From Methylotenera_A sp031369365 (GTDB lineage: Bacteria; Pseudomonadota; Gammaproteobacteria; Burkholderiales; Methylophilaceae): DNA of 64,000 nucleotides. Shown here in pieces: positions 23,426 to 32,044 of this stretch. The DNA is taken from the NCBI GenBank assembly GCA_031369365.1, contig JANMOP010000080.1, forward strand, positions 40,438-104,437, in the 5' to 3' direction. The translations under genes were made by a program, and so were the position numbers. The notes below the pieces were generated by a model, which saw nothing but the letters and a program-made list of their open reading frames with translations, was not told where the DNA came from and ran no database searches. Numbering within the stretch: position 1 is the first letter of the stretch; each line of letters opens with the position of its first letter.

Positions 23426-24595
23426 TTAACTAAACATGCCTGCACGACCATGCGTTTGACTTAATTTTAAACCCAAGGCTATCACAGCAAACCCAATGAG
23501 CGGAAATATCGCCGCCAATAAAAATGTATTTTCACCGCCCAAATATTGCAATGCATATCCGCCAGCAAGCCCGCCAATAGTGCCGCCTACGCCATAAGCT
23601 ACACTATTATAAATGGCTTGGCCTTTGGCTTGATGGCGTCCGTTAAAAAACTGCGTAATCACCTCTATTGATGCTGCATGAAAGCTGCCAAACGTAAACG
23701 CGTGCAAGCTTTGTGCAATGAGTAATAGCCACAGATTATCTACTGCAACGCCAATCATACTAAATCGGATTACCGCCAGCGCTAAGCTAATCAGCATAAT
23801 GGTTTTTAAGCTAAAACGTGACATCATTTTTGGCATTAGCATAAACACCATAATCTCGCATATTACGCCCAGCGACCACAACCAGCCTATCGTGCTTTTG
23901 CTGTAGCCGTGTTCGCTTAGATAAATTGAATAAAAATTATACAAAACGCCATGCGCGGTCACCATTAGCGCGCAGCCAATTAATAAGGCAATCACCGTTG
24001 GATTTTTTAGAATTGACCACACCGAAAAATGATCATCTTCGTGCGGCGCGATTGAAGCCTCTGGCAGCTTGAACGTGAGTGCAAATAAAATAATCTGCAC
24101 GCCAAATAAACACCATAGCAAGCTTTTAATGCCATAAAAATCAATGGCATAACCCAATACAATCGACGCCACTATAAATCCAAACGAACCCCACAAGCGA
24201 ATGCGGCTGTAATGGCCATTGGTGGTGGCAAGATGCGCTAAGGTAAGCGATTCAGAAAGCGGTAAAGTCGAGCTGGTAAACACGCTTAAAGCCGCCATCA
24301 CAAAAAACAAAGCCCAAAACCCCTTTGCCCAAAATACGGTTGCAAAGCCAATCAAACCTAAAAATGCAGTCAGTTTTATCCACTTCACCCTTTGCTTGGT
24401 ATGGTCTGCCAGCCAACCCCACAAGTTGGGCGCAAAAATTCGGCTGATTTGAAATAGCGACATGAGAATGCCAATATCGGCAGGCGAAAATTGCTCCGAT
24501 TGCAGATACAAACCCCAATAAGGCACAAACGCGCCCACAAAGAAGTAGTAAACGAAGTAAAAACGGGAAAGATTAAAGTGAAGGGCGTGGCTCAA
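23426..24595 (-). CDS. MFS transporter, phenylpropionate/LacY-like (MFS_1_like) family
   Basis: A 389-residue, roughly 12-span inner-membrane carrier. The N terminus YFVYYFFVGAFVPYWGLYLQ and motif GWLADHTKQR are typical of the HcaT-like branch; the second half has HAFTFGSFHAASIEVI and the GxGGTIGGLAGG stretch. The substrate cannot be assigned. The start is TTG (24595), since a stop lies two codons upstream and no earlier ATG exists. It is followed on the same strand by the retropepsin gene. A 20-base perfect palindrome separates it from aroC. Confidence 0.85.
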   Translation of the reverse strand: MSHALHFNLSRFYFVYYFFVGAFVPYWGLYLQSEQFSPADIGILMSLFQISRIFAPNLWGWLADHTKQRVKWIKLTAFLGLIGFATVFWAKGFWALFFVMAALSVFTSSTLPLSESLTLAHLATTNGHYSRIRLWGSFGFIVASIVLGYAIDFYGIKSLLWCLFGVQIILFALTFKLPEASIAPHEDDHFSVWSILKNPTVIALLIGCALMVTAHGVLYNFYSIYLSEHGYSKSTIGWLWSLGVICEIMVFMLMPKMMSRFSLKTIMLISLALAVIRFSMIGVAVDNLWLLLIAQSLHAFTFGSFHAASIEVITQFFNGRHQAKGQAIYNSVAYGVGGTIGGLAGGYALQYLGGENTFLLAAIFPLIGFAVIALGLKLSQTHGRAGMFS

Positions 24596-24631
24596 GATTT
24601 AGTCTTTTATGATGGTTTGTTAAAACGCTAC

Positions 24632-24677
24632 GCCGTCATTGCGAGCCAAAAGTTTTATTTTGGCTCGCAATGACGGC
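24632..24677. terminator. Perfect 20-base-arm palindrome, likely terminator of aroC
   Basis: GCCGTCATTGCGAGCCAAAA pairs exactly with its reverse complement around a six-base GTTTTA loop. It begins at the aroC stop and belongs to the CGTCATTGCGAG family, reused here as a very stable hairpin between aroC and the MFS gene. Confidence 0.7.
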
Positions 24678-24678
24678 A

Positions 24679-25764
24679 CTAAATTTTAGGAATCGTCGTT
24701 ACCACATCTGCATTTTGCGCACGATGGCGCAACGCATGATCCATCAACACCAACGCCAGCATCGCTTCGGCGATTGGTGTGGCGCGCACGCCCACACAAG
24801 GATCATGTCGCCCTGTGGTTTGCATGGTGACAGCTTTGCCAGTTTTATCAATCGAGCGACGTTCTTGCGGAATGCTAGAAGTGGGTTTTAGCGCCACATT
24901 GACACGAATCTCTTGCCCCGTAGAAATACCGCCCAGCATGCCGCCTGCATGATTGGTGACAAAGCCAGTCGGCGTCATTTCATCCGAATGCACGCTACCA
25001 CGCTGGCTAATACTAGCAAAGCCTGCGCCAATTTCTACACCTTTTACCGCGTTAATACTCATCATGGCATGTGCAATATCGGCGTCCAGCCTATCAAACA
25101 CAGGCTCGCCCCAGCCCACGGGGCAACCTTCGGCCACCACAGTAATGCGCGCGCCAACTGAATCGCGCTCGGCACGGATATTATCTAAATAGGCTTCTAG
25201 CTGCGGCAAAACATCAGTATTGGGCGAAAAAAACGGGTTGTCGTTAACACAATCCCAAGTTTGAAACGGAATTTCAATCTCGCCAAGTTGGCTCATATAA
25301 CCGCGCACAGTGACATCAAAGCGCTCTTTTAGCCACTTTTTAGCAATCGCCCCAGCCGCCACACGAATCGCGGTTTCTCTAGCACTGCTGCGGCCGCCAC
25401 CGCGATAATCGCGCACGCCATATTTTTGCGCGTAGGTATAATCGGCATGACCTGGGCGGAAAGTATCCATAATCTTGCTGTAATCTTGGCTGCGCTGGTC
25501 GGTGTTGCGAATGAGCAAACCAATTGGCGCACCTGTCGTTTTGCCTTCAAACACGCCAGATAAAATCTCCACCGCATCGGCTTCTTGGCGTTGCGTCACA
25601 TGGCGCGAAGTGCCAGGTTTACGCCGATCTAAATCAATCTGCAAATCCTCTGCACATAAGCTTAAGCCTGGCGGACAGCCATCTATCACGCCGCCTATCG
25701 CCGCACCGTGCGACTCGCCAAAGCTTGTTAAAGTAAATAAAGTACCGATTGTGTTGCCAGACAT
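24679..25764 (-). CDS. aroC: Chorismate synthase
   Basis: Final step of the shikimate pathway: converts EPSP to chorismate using reduced FMN. At 361 residues it has the expected length. All signatures are present: FGESHGAAIGGVIDGCPPG at the N terminus, the RPGHADYTYAQKYGVRDYRGGGRSSARET centre, and the TTGRHDPCVGVRATPIAEAMLALVL end. It is flanked by repeat elements on both sides and is probably a single-gene unit. Confidence 0.97.
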   Translation of the reverse strand: MSGNTIGTLFTLTSFGESHGAAIGGVIDGCPPGLSLCAEDLQIDLDRRKPGTSRHVTQRQEADAVEILSGVFEGKTTGAPIGLLIRNTDQRSQDYSKIMDTFRPGHADYTYAQKYGVRDYRGGGRSSARETAIRVAAGAIAKKWLKERFDVTVRGYMSQLGEIEIPFQTWDCVNDNPFFSPNTDVLPQLEAYLDNIRAERDSVGARITVVAEGCPVGWGEPVFDRLDADIAHAMMSINAVKGVEIGAGFASISQRGSVHSDEMTPTGFVTNHAGGMLGGISTGQEIRVNVALKPTSSIPQERRSIDKTGKAVTMQTTGRHDPCVGVRATPIAEAMLALVLMDHALRHRAQNADVVTTIPKI

Positions 25765-25858
25765 AATTTTTATCTTTATGAAATTTGCATTATTTTAACA
25801 TATTCAATATTTTTAACGCTCCACACGAAGCTGCATTATCCTTAAAAACTTACAACTC

Positions 25859-25982
25859 CGTCATTCTCGCATATGACTTTGCAAGCGCTTTAGCGCTTAG
25901 CAAATCGGAGTGCCTGTGGTGCGAAAGCGGGAATCCATCTAAGTGTTTGAATTAAATGGATTCTCGCTTGCGCGAAATGACG
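25859..25982. repeat. CGTCATTCYCGC inverted repeat with nested 57-bp element
   Basis: The outer arms CGTCATTCTCGC and GCGGGAATCCAT are followed by the opposing ATGGATTCTCGCTTGCGCGA and AATGACG. Copy 2 of the 57-bp element (25870-25926) sits at the apex, as if inserted into a simple CGTCATTCCCGC-GCGGGAATCC hairpin. Confidence 0.65.
25870..25926 (+). repeat. 57-bp structured element, copy 2
   Basis: It begins CATATGAC, then a perfect hairpin TTTGC-AAGCGCT, TT loop, AGCGCTT-A-GCAAA, then the tail shared with copy 1 (ending GTGCCTGTGGTGCGAAA). Against copy 1 (8128) four stem base pairs differ and all four are compensated; loop, bulged A and 22-base tail are unchanged. Confidence 0.7.
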
Positions 25983-26032
25983 AACTTTGATAGTTTTATT
26001 TAAAAAAGAGCCTAATTTTTAATGCAAAACGC

Positions 26033-26752
26033 TCATTTAAGACCTTGAATCCACTGGCTATACACCTGTTTTGCCACTTTTTGCAGAAAAAAACAGTGCA
26101 ACGGCAGCTCTTGCTGCATCGCTTCGGCTTGTTGCACTGCGGCGCTACTGGCGGAATCGCGTATTTCTTTTTCGCCTTCTTCGCACCATTTAATCACCAT
26201 TTCTGTGGTCATTTCAATGTGGGCTTGTAAGGCCAAATGTTTGCCTATGCTCCACGCTTGGTTTTGGCAATATGGGCTGGCAAGCAAGTGGATAGCGCCT
26301 TGCGGCAGACTGAAAGTTTCACCGTGCCAATGAAAAGCGTTAAAAGTTTCAATATTACCGAACCAATTTTTAGCGGCTTCGTTTTTGCTTACCGTTACCT
26401 CGCCCCAGCCGATTTCTTTAGTTGGATTTTTTGTAATTTGCGCGCCCAAAGCTTTGCTAATCAATTGCCCGCCAAGGCAATGGCCGAGTACGGGAATGTC
26501 GTTGTCAATTGCTTCACGAATTAAGCCTAAAATGGGCGCGATCCACGGCAGATTGTCATTCACGCTCATCGGCCCGCCCATTAATATCATGCCGCTGTAA
26601 GCCAATATCGATGCGGGTAGTGGCTCACCTTCATCTACCTTTATTAATTGCCAAGGAATGTTTTGCGCGTCTAAAAAATCGCCCAAATAACCAGGGACTT
26701 CATGTGCAAGAAAGCGGAAAATGACGATTGATTTTATCACAAGGGGTTTCAT
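26033..26752 (-). CDS. Class I glutamine amidotransferase domain protein
   Basis: A 239-residue stand-alone type 1 glutamine amidotransferase-like protein related to the GMP synthase GATase domain. Nucleophile Cys92 is in VLGHCLGGQL; the His/Glu pair is in LQAHIEMT. The FHWHGETFSLPQGA stretch is a family marker. No synthase partner is fused or adjacent, so the acceptor substrate is unknown; gamma-glutamyl hydrolases of polyamine breakdown are one alternative. It is flanked by repeats, with no obvious operon partner. Confidence 0.85.
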   Translation of the reverse strand: MKPLVIKSIVIFRFLAHEVPGYLGDFLDAQNIPWQLIKVDEGEPLPASILAYSGMILMGGPMSVNDNLPWIAPILGLIREAIDNDIPVLGHCLGGQLISKALGAQITKNPTKEIGWGEVTVSKNEAAKNWFGNIETFNAFHWHGETFSLPQGAIHLLASPYCQNQAWSIGKHLALQAHIEMTTEMVIKWCEEGEKEIRDSASSAAVQQAEAMQQELPLHCFFLQKVAKQVYSQWIQGLK

Positions 26753-26811
26753 GTTTTTTTTAAATCCTAATACTTGATAAATTTTAAAAAATGGCCCGCT
26801 AACGCATTACT

Positions 26812-26875
26812 TTGTAGGAGCGACGTCTCGTCGCGAAGTTATATTGCAATCGCGACGAGACGTCGCTCCTACAGT
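26812..26875. repeat. Long palindrome GTAGGAGCGACGTCTCGTCGCGA
   Basis: GTAGGAGCGACGTCTCGTCG and its exact reverse complement are separated by about 20 bases (AAGTTATATTGCAAT). A diverged relative of the 6350 family. Its right arm contains the rluE stop codon, so it probably also acts as the rluE terminator hairpin. Confidence 0.75.
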
Positions 26876-27417
26876 CTACGCCACTTGCCTATAGCCAAGC
26901 TGTCAAGAGTATATTCGCCGATGCTGTAACGAATCAAACGTAATGTAGGGAAGCCTATTTTAGCGGTCATGCGGCGTACTTGGCGATTTTTACCTTCGAC
27001 TATTTTAATCTCAAGCCAAGTAGTAGGAATAAGCTTACGCTCGCGTATGGGTGGCTCTCTACGCCATAATCCATGCGGTTCTGCGATGATGTTTGCAACT
27101 GCTGGCTGCGTTGTAAAGTCCCCCAAATCTACACCTATTCGCAAAGGCGCTAAATCCGCATCGAGAGGTGCGCCCTCTACTTGCGCCCAATATGTTTTCA
27201 CTTGTTTACGATTGGGGTGACTTAATTCGTGTTGCAAAGCACCATCATCGGTTAAAATAAGTAAACCTTCTGAATCGGTATCTAAACGCCCAGCCGCATA
27301 AACATTGGGTGTGTAGATGTAGTCTTTTAACGTAGGGTGACCAGACTTTCCATTTTTTGGGTCGTGTGGGCTAAATTGGCACACTACGTTAAACGGCTTA
27401 TTAAATAAGACTATCAT
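26869..27417 (-). CDS. rluE: 23S rRNA pseudouridine synthase, RluE-like
   Basis: A RsuA/RluB/E/F-family pseudouridine synthase. At 182 residues without an N-terminal S4 domain it fits RluE, which modifies 23S rRNA U2457. The catalytic Asp is Asp46 in AAGRLDTDSEGLLILTDDG; KTYWAQVEG and EGKNRQVRRMTAKIGFPTLRLIR are the other family motifs. The last Leu codon and TAG lie inside a repeat palindrome, so the C terminus was set by the insertion. It is divergent from icd. Confidence 0.9.
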   Translation of the reverse strand: MIVLFNKPFNVVCQFSPHDPKNGKSGHPTLKDYIYTPNVYAAGRLDTDSEGLLILTDDGALQHELSHPNRKQVKTYWAQVEGAPLDADLAPLRIGVDLGDFTTQPAVANIIAEPHGLWRREPPIRERKLIPTTWLEIKIVEGKNRQVRRMTAKIGFPTLRLIRYSIGEYTLDSLAIGKWRRL

Positions 27418-27450
27418 TATATTAAAATTGACATATTAGGAAATTATTAA

Positions 27451-28716
27451 ATGGTCTCAAAAGTGGCTTCAAAAATTATAGTTCCAAGTTTCGGCGAAAA
27501 AATAAGTGTCAACAAAGATAATACGCTTAACGTGCCAAACAACCCAATTATCCCATTTATTGAGGGTGATGGCATTGGCGCGGATATTACACCGCCCATG
27601 CAAAAAGTGGTAGATGCCGCTGTAAGCAAGGCTTATGGTGCGGTGCGTAAAATTGCGTGGATGGAAGTATATGCGGGCGAAAAAGCAGTGCAAGTTTACG
27701 GTAAAGACAAAGAGGGTAAAGACATTTGGTTGCCAGCCGAAACCATGCAAACGCTGCGCGATTATGTGATGTCAATTAAAGGCCCGTTGACTACGCCTGT
27801 GGGCGGCGGTATTCGTTCACTTAATGTTTCACTGCGCCAAGAGTTGGATTTGTATGTGTGCCTGCGCCCTGTGCAATATTTTACAGGCGTACCCAGCCCA
27901 GTAAAATACCCTGAAAAAACCGACATGGTGATTTTTCGTGAGAATACTGAAGATATTTACGCAGGTATTGAGTGGGCGGCGGGTACGGATGAAGCCGACA
28001 AAGTGATTCAGTTTTTAAGCGATATGGGCGTGCGTAAAAAAATTCGCTTCCCCGAAAACTGCGCCATCGGAATTAAACCAATATCGCCAGAAGGAAGCAC
28101 CCGCCTCATTCGCAAGGCGATTCAATATGCCATTGATAATAACCGAAAATCAGTCACCATTACCCACAAAGGTAATATTATGAAGTTTACCGAAGGTGGC
28201 TTTAGAGATTGGGGCTATGAAGTTGCCAAGCAAGAATTCGGTGCGGTAGAAATTGACGACGGTCCATGGCTAAAGCTACCAAACGGAATAGTCATTAAAG
28301 ACTGCATTGCAGACGCATTTTTGCAAGAAATTTTGCTACACCCATCTGAATATGACGTAGTTTGCGCCACCAATTTAAATGGCGATTACATGAGCGACGC
28401 GCTGGCTGCACAAGTAGGTGGTATTGGAATTGCACCAGGCGCTAATTTGAGCGACACCGTTGCGATGTTTGAAGCCACCCACGGCACAGCGCCGAAAATT
28501 GCGGGTAAAAATTTGGCTAATCCAAGCTCAATTATTTTATCCGCCGAGATGATGTTGCGCCATATGGGCTGGCTGGAAGCGACGGATTTAGTGCTTACTG
28601 GCGTAGCCAAAGCAATCATATCTAAGCGCGTGACGATTGATTTTGCAAGCCAAATGGACGACGCAACTCAGGTTGGAACTGCTGAATTTGCGGATGAAAT
28701 CATTAACAATATGTAG
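27451..28716 (+). CDS. icd: Isocitrate dehydrogenase (NADP+)
   Basis: TCA-cycle enzyme converting isocitrate to 2-oxoglutarate, homodimeric E. coli type. At 421 residues it is full length. The substrate stretch GGGIRSLNVSLRQELDLYVCLRPVQYF includes the Ser that IDH kinase phosphorylates in E. coli; IDH kinase itself is not in the window. DMVIFRENTEDIYAGIEW, the metal Asp region GDYMSDALAAQVGG and the NADP motif ATHGTAPKIAGKN are present. TAGGAAAT precedes the ATG. Confidence 0.97.
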   Translation: MVSKVASKIIVPSFGEKISVNKDNTLNVPNNPIIPFIEGDGIGADITPPMQKVVDAAVSKAYGAVRKIAWMEVYAGEKAVQVYGKDKEGKDIWLPAETMQTLRDYVMSIKGPLTTPVGGGIRSLNVSLRQELDLYVCLRPVQYFTGVPSPVKYPEKTDMVIFRENTEDIYAGIEWAAGTDEADKVIQFLSDMGVRKKIRFPENCAIGIKPISPEGSTRLIRKAIQYAIDNNRKSVTITHKGNIMKFTEGGFRDWGYEVAKQEFGAVEIDDGPWLKLPNGIVIKDCIADAFLQEILLHPSEYDVVCATNLNGDYMSDALAAQVGGIGIAPGANLSDTVAMFEATHGTAPKIAGKNLANPSSIILSAEMMLRHMGWLEATDLVLTGVAKAIISKRVTIDFASQMDDATQVGTAEFADEIINNM

Positions 28717-28787
28717 CTTAAATTGGCAATCTGTGTTGCTCAAGCAGCTACTAATTGAAAGTAATTGTAAATTTTGTTAAAAAATTA

Positions 28788-28821
28788 GCACTTTAACTTT
28801 ACAAAAAAAAAGTTAAAGTGC
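28788..28821 (+). terminator. Hairpin after icd
   Basis: GCACTTTAACTT and AAGTTAAAGTGC pair exactly around an A-rich ten-base loop. It lies 70 bases after icd. There is no strong T run, so it may be a stabiliser rather than a classical terminator. Confidence 0.55.
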
Positions 28822-28945
28822 ATTATTATGTCAGCCAAAAATATTGTTTAAGTACAATCATTTAGTAAACTTATCTATTACAATATTAAGTAAAATAGTG
28901 TGTACGTAATTAATTAAAATATAATAAAAACGTGAGTAATTATCA

Positions 28946-30664
28946 ATGGCGGTTACCGCAACATCAATCAAATTAAGTGGACTTGCGCGCATGTTGGTGC
29001 AAGAGAATTTGCTATCCGAAGCTGAGGCAAATATTATCCAAGGCCAAGCAAACACCGTTAAAAGTCCGTTTGTGACACAAGCAATTCTTAGCAGAAAAAT
29101 TTCTGCAGAAAAAATTGCAGAAACTTCGTCTAAGTCTTTCGGCTTTCCTTACCTTAACTTGGATGCGTTTAACCCAGATTATTTACCCTCTAAATCCATT
29201 GATGCAAAGTTGATGCAAGCCAATCGCGTTATTGCATTACGTAACCAAAATAATGTGTTATTCGTTGCCATATCTGATCCCACTAATCTACATGCGTTAG
29301 ATAGCGTGCAGTTTCAAATGGGCATGACGCTTTCGCCGGTAGTGGTGGAGGATGACAAACTTGGCAAATGGATAGATAAAATCGTTGAGTCGAAAGACAC
29401 TTCGATGACTTCTCTAGACGTGGATGGCGACTTTGATCTCGATATGATTGGGGGTGATGTAGAAGCTGAGGTTGACAATACCCAAGAAGTTGACGATGCG
29501 CCCGTTGTTAAGTTTTTAAATAAAATGTTGTTAGATGCAATCAATATGGGAGCTTCTGACTTACATTTTGAGCCCTACGAAAAGTTTTATCGCATCCGCT
29601 ATCGTGTCGATGGCATTTTAAGAGAAATCGCACAGCCTCCACTCGCAATTAAAGACAAGCTGGCTTCGCGTATTAAGGTGATTTCCAGCCTAGATATTTC
29701 CGAAAAGCGCATTCCGCAAGATGGTCGCATGAAACTGGTGTTATCTAAAACGCGCACCATTGATTTCCGCGTCAGCACTTTACCCTTAATTCACGGCGAA
29801 AAAATCGTCATGCGTATTTTGGATCCTGCCAGCGCCACGCTAGGCATTGAGGCGCTGGGCTATGAGCCAATCCAAAAAGAGCGCTTATTAAATGCGGTAA
29901 GCCGCCCTTACGGTTTAGTGTTAGTAACTGGCCCAACGGGTTCTGGCAAAACGGTATCACTCTATACCTGCCTCAATATTTTAAATAATCCAGGTGTCAA
30001 CATCGCCACCGCTGAAGACCCGTGCGAGATTCCACTTGCTGGTATTAACCAAGTCAATGTGAATGAAAAGCAAGGCTTAACCTTTTCTGCCGCTTTAAAA
30101 TCGTTTTTACGGCAAGATCCAGATATCATTATGATTGGTGAGATTCGTGACTTAGAAACCGCAGATATGGCGATTAAAGCCGCTTCTACAGGCCATATGG
30201 TGCTATCTACTTTGCATACTAACGATGCACCTTCTACGCTCACGCGCTTACTCAATATGGGCGTTGCACCGTTTAACATTGCCTCTGCAGTATCGCTGAT
30301 TACCGCACAGCGCTTGGCTCGCAGGCTATGCAAAAATTGTAAAGTACCGCTTGATGCGCCCAAAGAAGCTTTGCTTGAGATAGGCTTTATCGAAGAAGAC
30401 TTTAAAGAAAAATTTCAGTTATACGGCCCTAAAGAAGGTGGCTGCGAAATGTGTAATGCTGGCTACAAAGGCCGCGTGGGTATTTACCAAGTGATGCCAG
30501 TCACTGATGCCATTAGCCGTATTATTATGGGGCATGGCAATGCGATTGACATCGCCGATCAAGCAAAAGCAGAAGGCGTCAATGATTTACGCCGCTCTGG
30601 TATTTTAAAAGCGATGCAAGGCTTAACTTCGATTGCGGAAGTTGAGTCCTGCACTAATGAATAA
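28946..30664 (+). CDS. pilB: Type IV pilus assembly ATPase
   Basis: Cytoplasmic hexameric motor for pilus extension. At 572 residues it has PilB length. The N-terminal T2SSE_N domain is at about 30-140, an acidic linker rich in Asp/Glu at about 155-180, Walker A GPTGSGKTVSLY near 330, Walker B DPDIIMIGEIRD near 391, then His box STLHTNDAPS and the zinc loop CKNC...CEMCNAGYKGRVGIYQ. pilC follows 104 bases on; the gap holds a 4 x 15-base tandem repeat beginning at the pilB stop. The pilA pair is 18 kb away. Confidence 0.95.
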   Translation: MAVTATSIKLSGLARMLVQENLLSEAEANIIQGQANTVKSPFVTQAILSRKISAEKIAETSSKSFGFPYLNLDAFNPDYLPSKSIDAKLMQANRVIALRNQNNVLFVAISDPTNLHALDSVQFQMGMTLSPVVVEDDKLGKWIDKIVESKDTSMTSLDVDGDFDLDMIGGDVEAEVDNTQEVDDAPVVKFLNKMLLDAINMGASDLHFEPYEKFYRIRYRVDGILREIAQPPLAIKDKLASRIKVISSLDISEKRIPQDGRMKLVLSKTRTIDFRVSTLPLIHGEKIVMRILDPASATLGIEALGYEPIQKERLLNAVSRPYGLVLVTGPTGSGKTVSLYTCLNILNNPGVNIATAEDPCEIPLAGINQVNVNEKQGLTFSAALKSFLRQDPDIIMIGEIRDLETADMAIKAASTGHMVLSTLHTNDAPSTLTRLLNMGVAPFNIASAVSLITAQRLARRLCKNCKVPLDAPKEALLEIGFIEEDFKEKFQLYGPKEGGCEMCNAGYKGRVGIYQVMPVTDAISRIIMGHGNAIDIADQAKAEGVNDLRRSGILKAMQGLTSIAEVESCTNE

Positions 30665-30720
30665 AAACTCAGTGAATAAAAACTCAGTGAATAAAAATTT
30701 AGTGAATAAATACTCAATGC
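30661..30720. repeat. 4 x 15-bp tandem repeat at the pilB stop
   Basis: Units ATAAAAACTCAGTGA (twice, identical), ATAAAAATTTAGTGA and ATAAATACTCAATGC run exactly end to end. Because 15 is a multiple of three, the TAA of pilB recurs in the same frame in each unit. Probably replication slippage; it lengthens the pilB-pilC spacer. Confidence 0.85.
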
Positions 30721-30768
30721 AAAATAAGTACTTAAGCAAACTTTGCGAATTTAATTTAAGGATGCATT

Positions 30769-31986
30769 ATGGCTGCAAGCGCAACTAAACAAATTACCTA
30801 CGTTTGGGAAGGTAAAGACAAAAAAGGCAAATCTATTAAGGGCGAAATGCGCGCCGCAGGCGAATCTTTTGTGAGCGCTACCCTACGTCGTCAAGGCATT
30901 ACTGTGACTAAGGTAAAAAAACAAAGTAGTTTTGCTAGCAAAGGCAAAATCACCGATAAAGACATTACACTGTTCACGCGTCAACTCGCTACGATGATGA
31001 AAGCTGGCGTGCCCTTGTTGCAAGCTTTTGATATTGTAGGAAAAGGCCATAGCAACCCCGCTGTTGCTAAACTACTTGGTGATGTTAAAGCCGATGTTGA
31101 AACAGGCAGCAGCTTGAGCGCCTCGTTCCGTAAATATCCGCTTTATTTCGATGCCTTATTTTGTAACTTGGTGGGTGCTGGTGAGCAGGCTGGTATCTTG
31201 GATACTCTGCTAGACCGTCTAGCGACTTATAAAGAAAAAATTATGGCGATTAAAGGTAAAATCAAATCAGCCCTAGTTTATCCTACCTCAATTATTGTGG
31301 TTGCATTTGGCATCACTGCAGTCATTATGATTTTTGTAATTCCTGCTTTTAAAGATCTTTTCTCTAGTTTTGGTGCAGACTTACCTTTACCTACACTAAT
31401 AGTTATGCAAATTTCAGATGTTTTTGTAACTTGGTGGTGGGCGATTTTTGGTTCTATTGGAGGTGCCTTATGGTTCTTCTTTTACACTTGGAAACGTTCT
31501 GAAAAAATGCAAAGCACCATGGATCGGCTTATGCTAAAACTTCCTGTGATTGGAGAAATTATAGAAAAAGCAACGATTGCACGTTTTTCTCGTACACTTT
31601 CCACTATGTTTTCTGCTGGCGTACCCTTGGTAGAAGCTCTAGATTCCGTTGCAGGCGCCTCAGGCAACCGTGTTTACTACGACGCTACTAAAAAAATTCA
31701 AAGTGAGATTAGCACAGGTACTAGTTTAACTGTTGCTATGCAAAACGCAGGTGTATTCCCCAATATGGTGCTACAGATGACGGCCATCGGCGAAGAGTCA
31801 GGTGCGCTAGATTCAATGCTAAGCAAAGTGGCTGACTTTTATGAAGCCGAAGTAGACGATGCTGTGGGAGCAATGTCCAGCCTCATGGAGCCAGTGATTA
31901 TGGTGGTGCTGGGAGTGCTTATCGGTGGCTTAGTGGTTGCTATGTATTTACCCATTTTCAAAATGGGGCAAGTGGTGGGAGGGTAA
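30769..31986 (+). CDS. pilC: Type IV pilus inner-membrane platform protein
   Basis: Polytopic GspF/PilC-family protein that couples PilB to pilin assembly. At 405 residues it has two repeated T2SSF domains (LFTRQLATMMKAGVPLLQAFDIV and RFSRTLSTMFSAGVPLVEALDSV) and three membrane spans at about 176-202, 225-245 and 375-400. The end IGGLVVAMYLPIFKMGQVV is canonical. In many relatives pilD follows; here a terminator and the opposite-strand dsbC follow, so the prepilin peptidase lies elsewhere. Confidence 0.95.
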   Translation: MAASATKQITYVWEGKDKKGKSIKGEMRAAGESFVSATLRRQGITVTKVKKQSSFASKGKITDKDITLFTRQLATMMKAGVPLLQAFDIVGKGHSNPAVAKLLGDVKADVETGSSLSASFRKYPLYFDALFCNLVGAGEQAGILDTLLDRLATYKEKIMAIKGKIKSALVYPTSIIVVAFGITAVIMIFVIPAFKDLFSSFGADLPLPTLIVMQISDVFVTWWWAIFGSIGGALWFFFYTWKRSEKMQSTMDRLMLKLPVIGEIIEKATIARFSRTLSTMFSAGVPLVEALDSVAGASGNRVYYDATKKIQSEISTGTSLTVAMQNAGVFPNMVLQMTAIGEESGALDSMLSKVADFYEAEVDDAVGAMSSLMEPVIMVVLGVLIGGLVVAMYLPIFKMGQVVGG

Positions 31987-32000
31987 GATTTTCAAGTCAC

Positions 32001-32035
32001 AAAAAAGGCAAGACTCTATAAGTTTTGCCTTTTTT
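32001..32035. terminator. Bidirectional terminator between pilC and dsbC
   Basis: AAAAAAGGCAA and TTGCCTTTTTT arms with A and T runs on each side, between convergent genes. Confidence 0.85.
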
Positions 32036-32044
32036 AGTTTTAAA

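Noticed and set aside
28717..28945. Possible RNA gene in the icd-pilB gap
   Set aside because: Only one A/T-rich hairpin is seen; no conserved RNA fold, and no T-run terminator, can be recognised by eye.
30661..30720. Possible CRISPR or iteron array
   Set aside because: 15-base units without spacers and no replication or cas genes; best read as slippage repeats.
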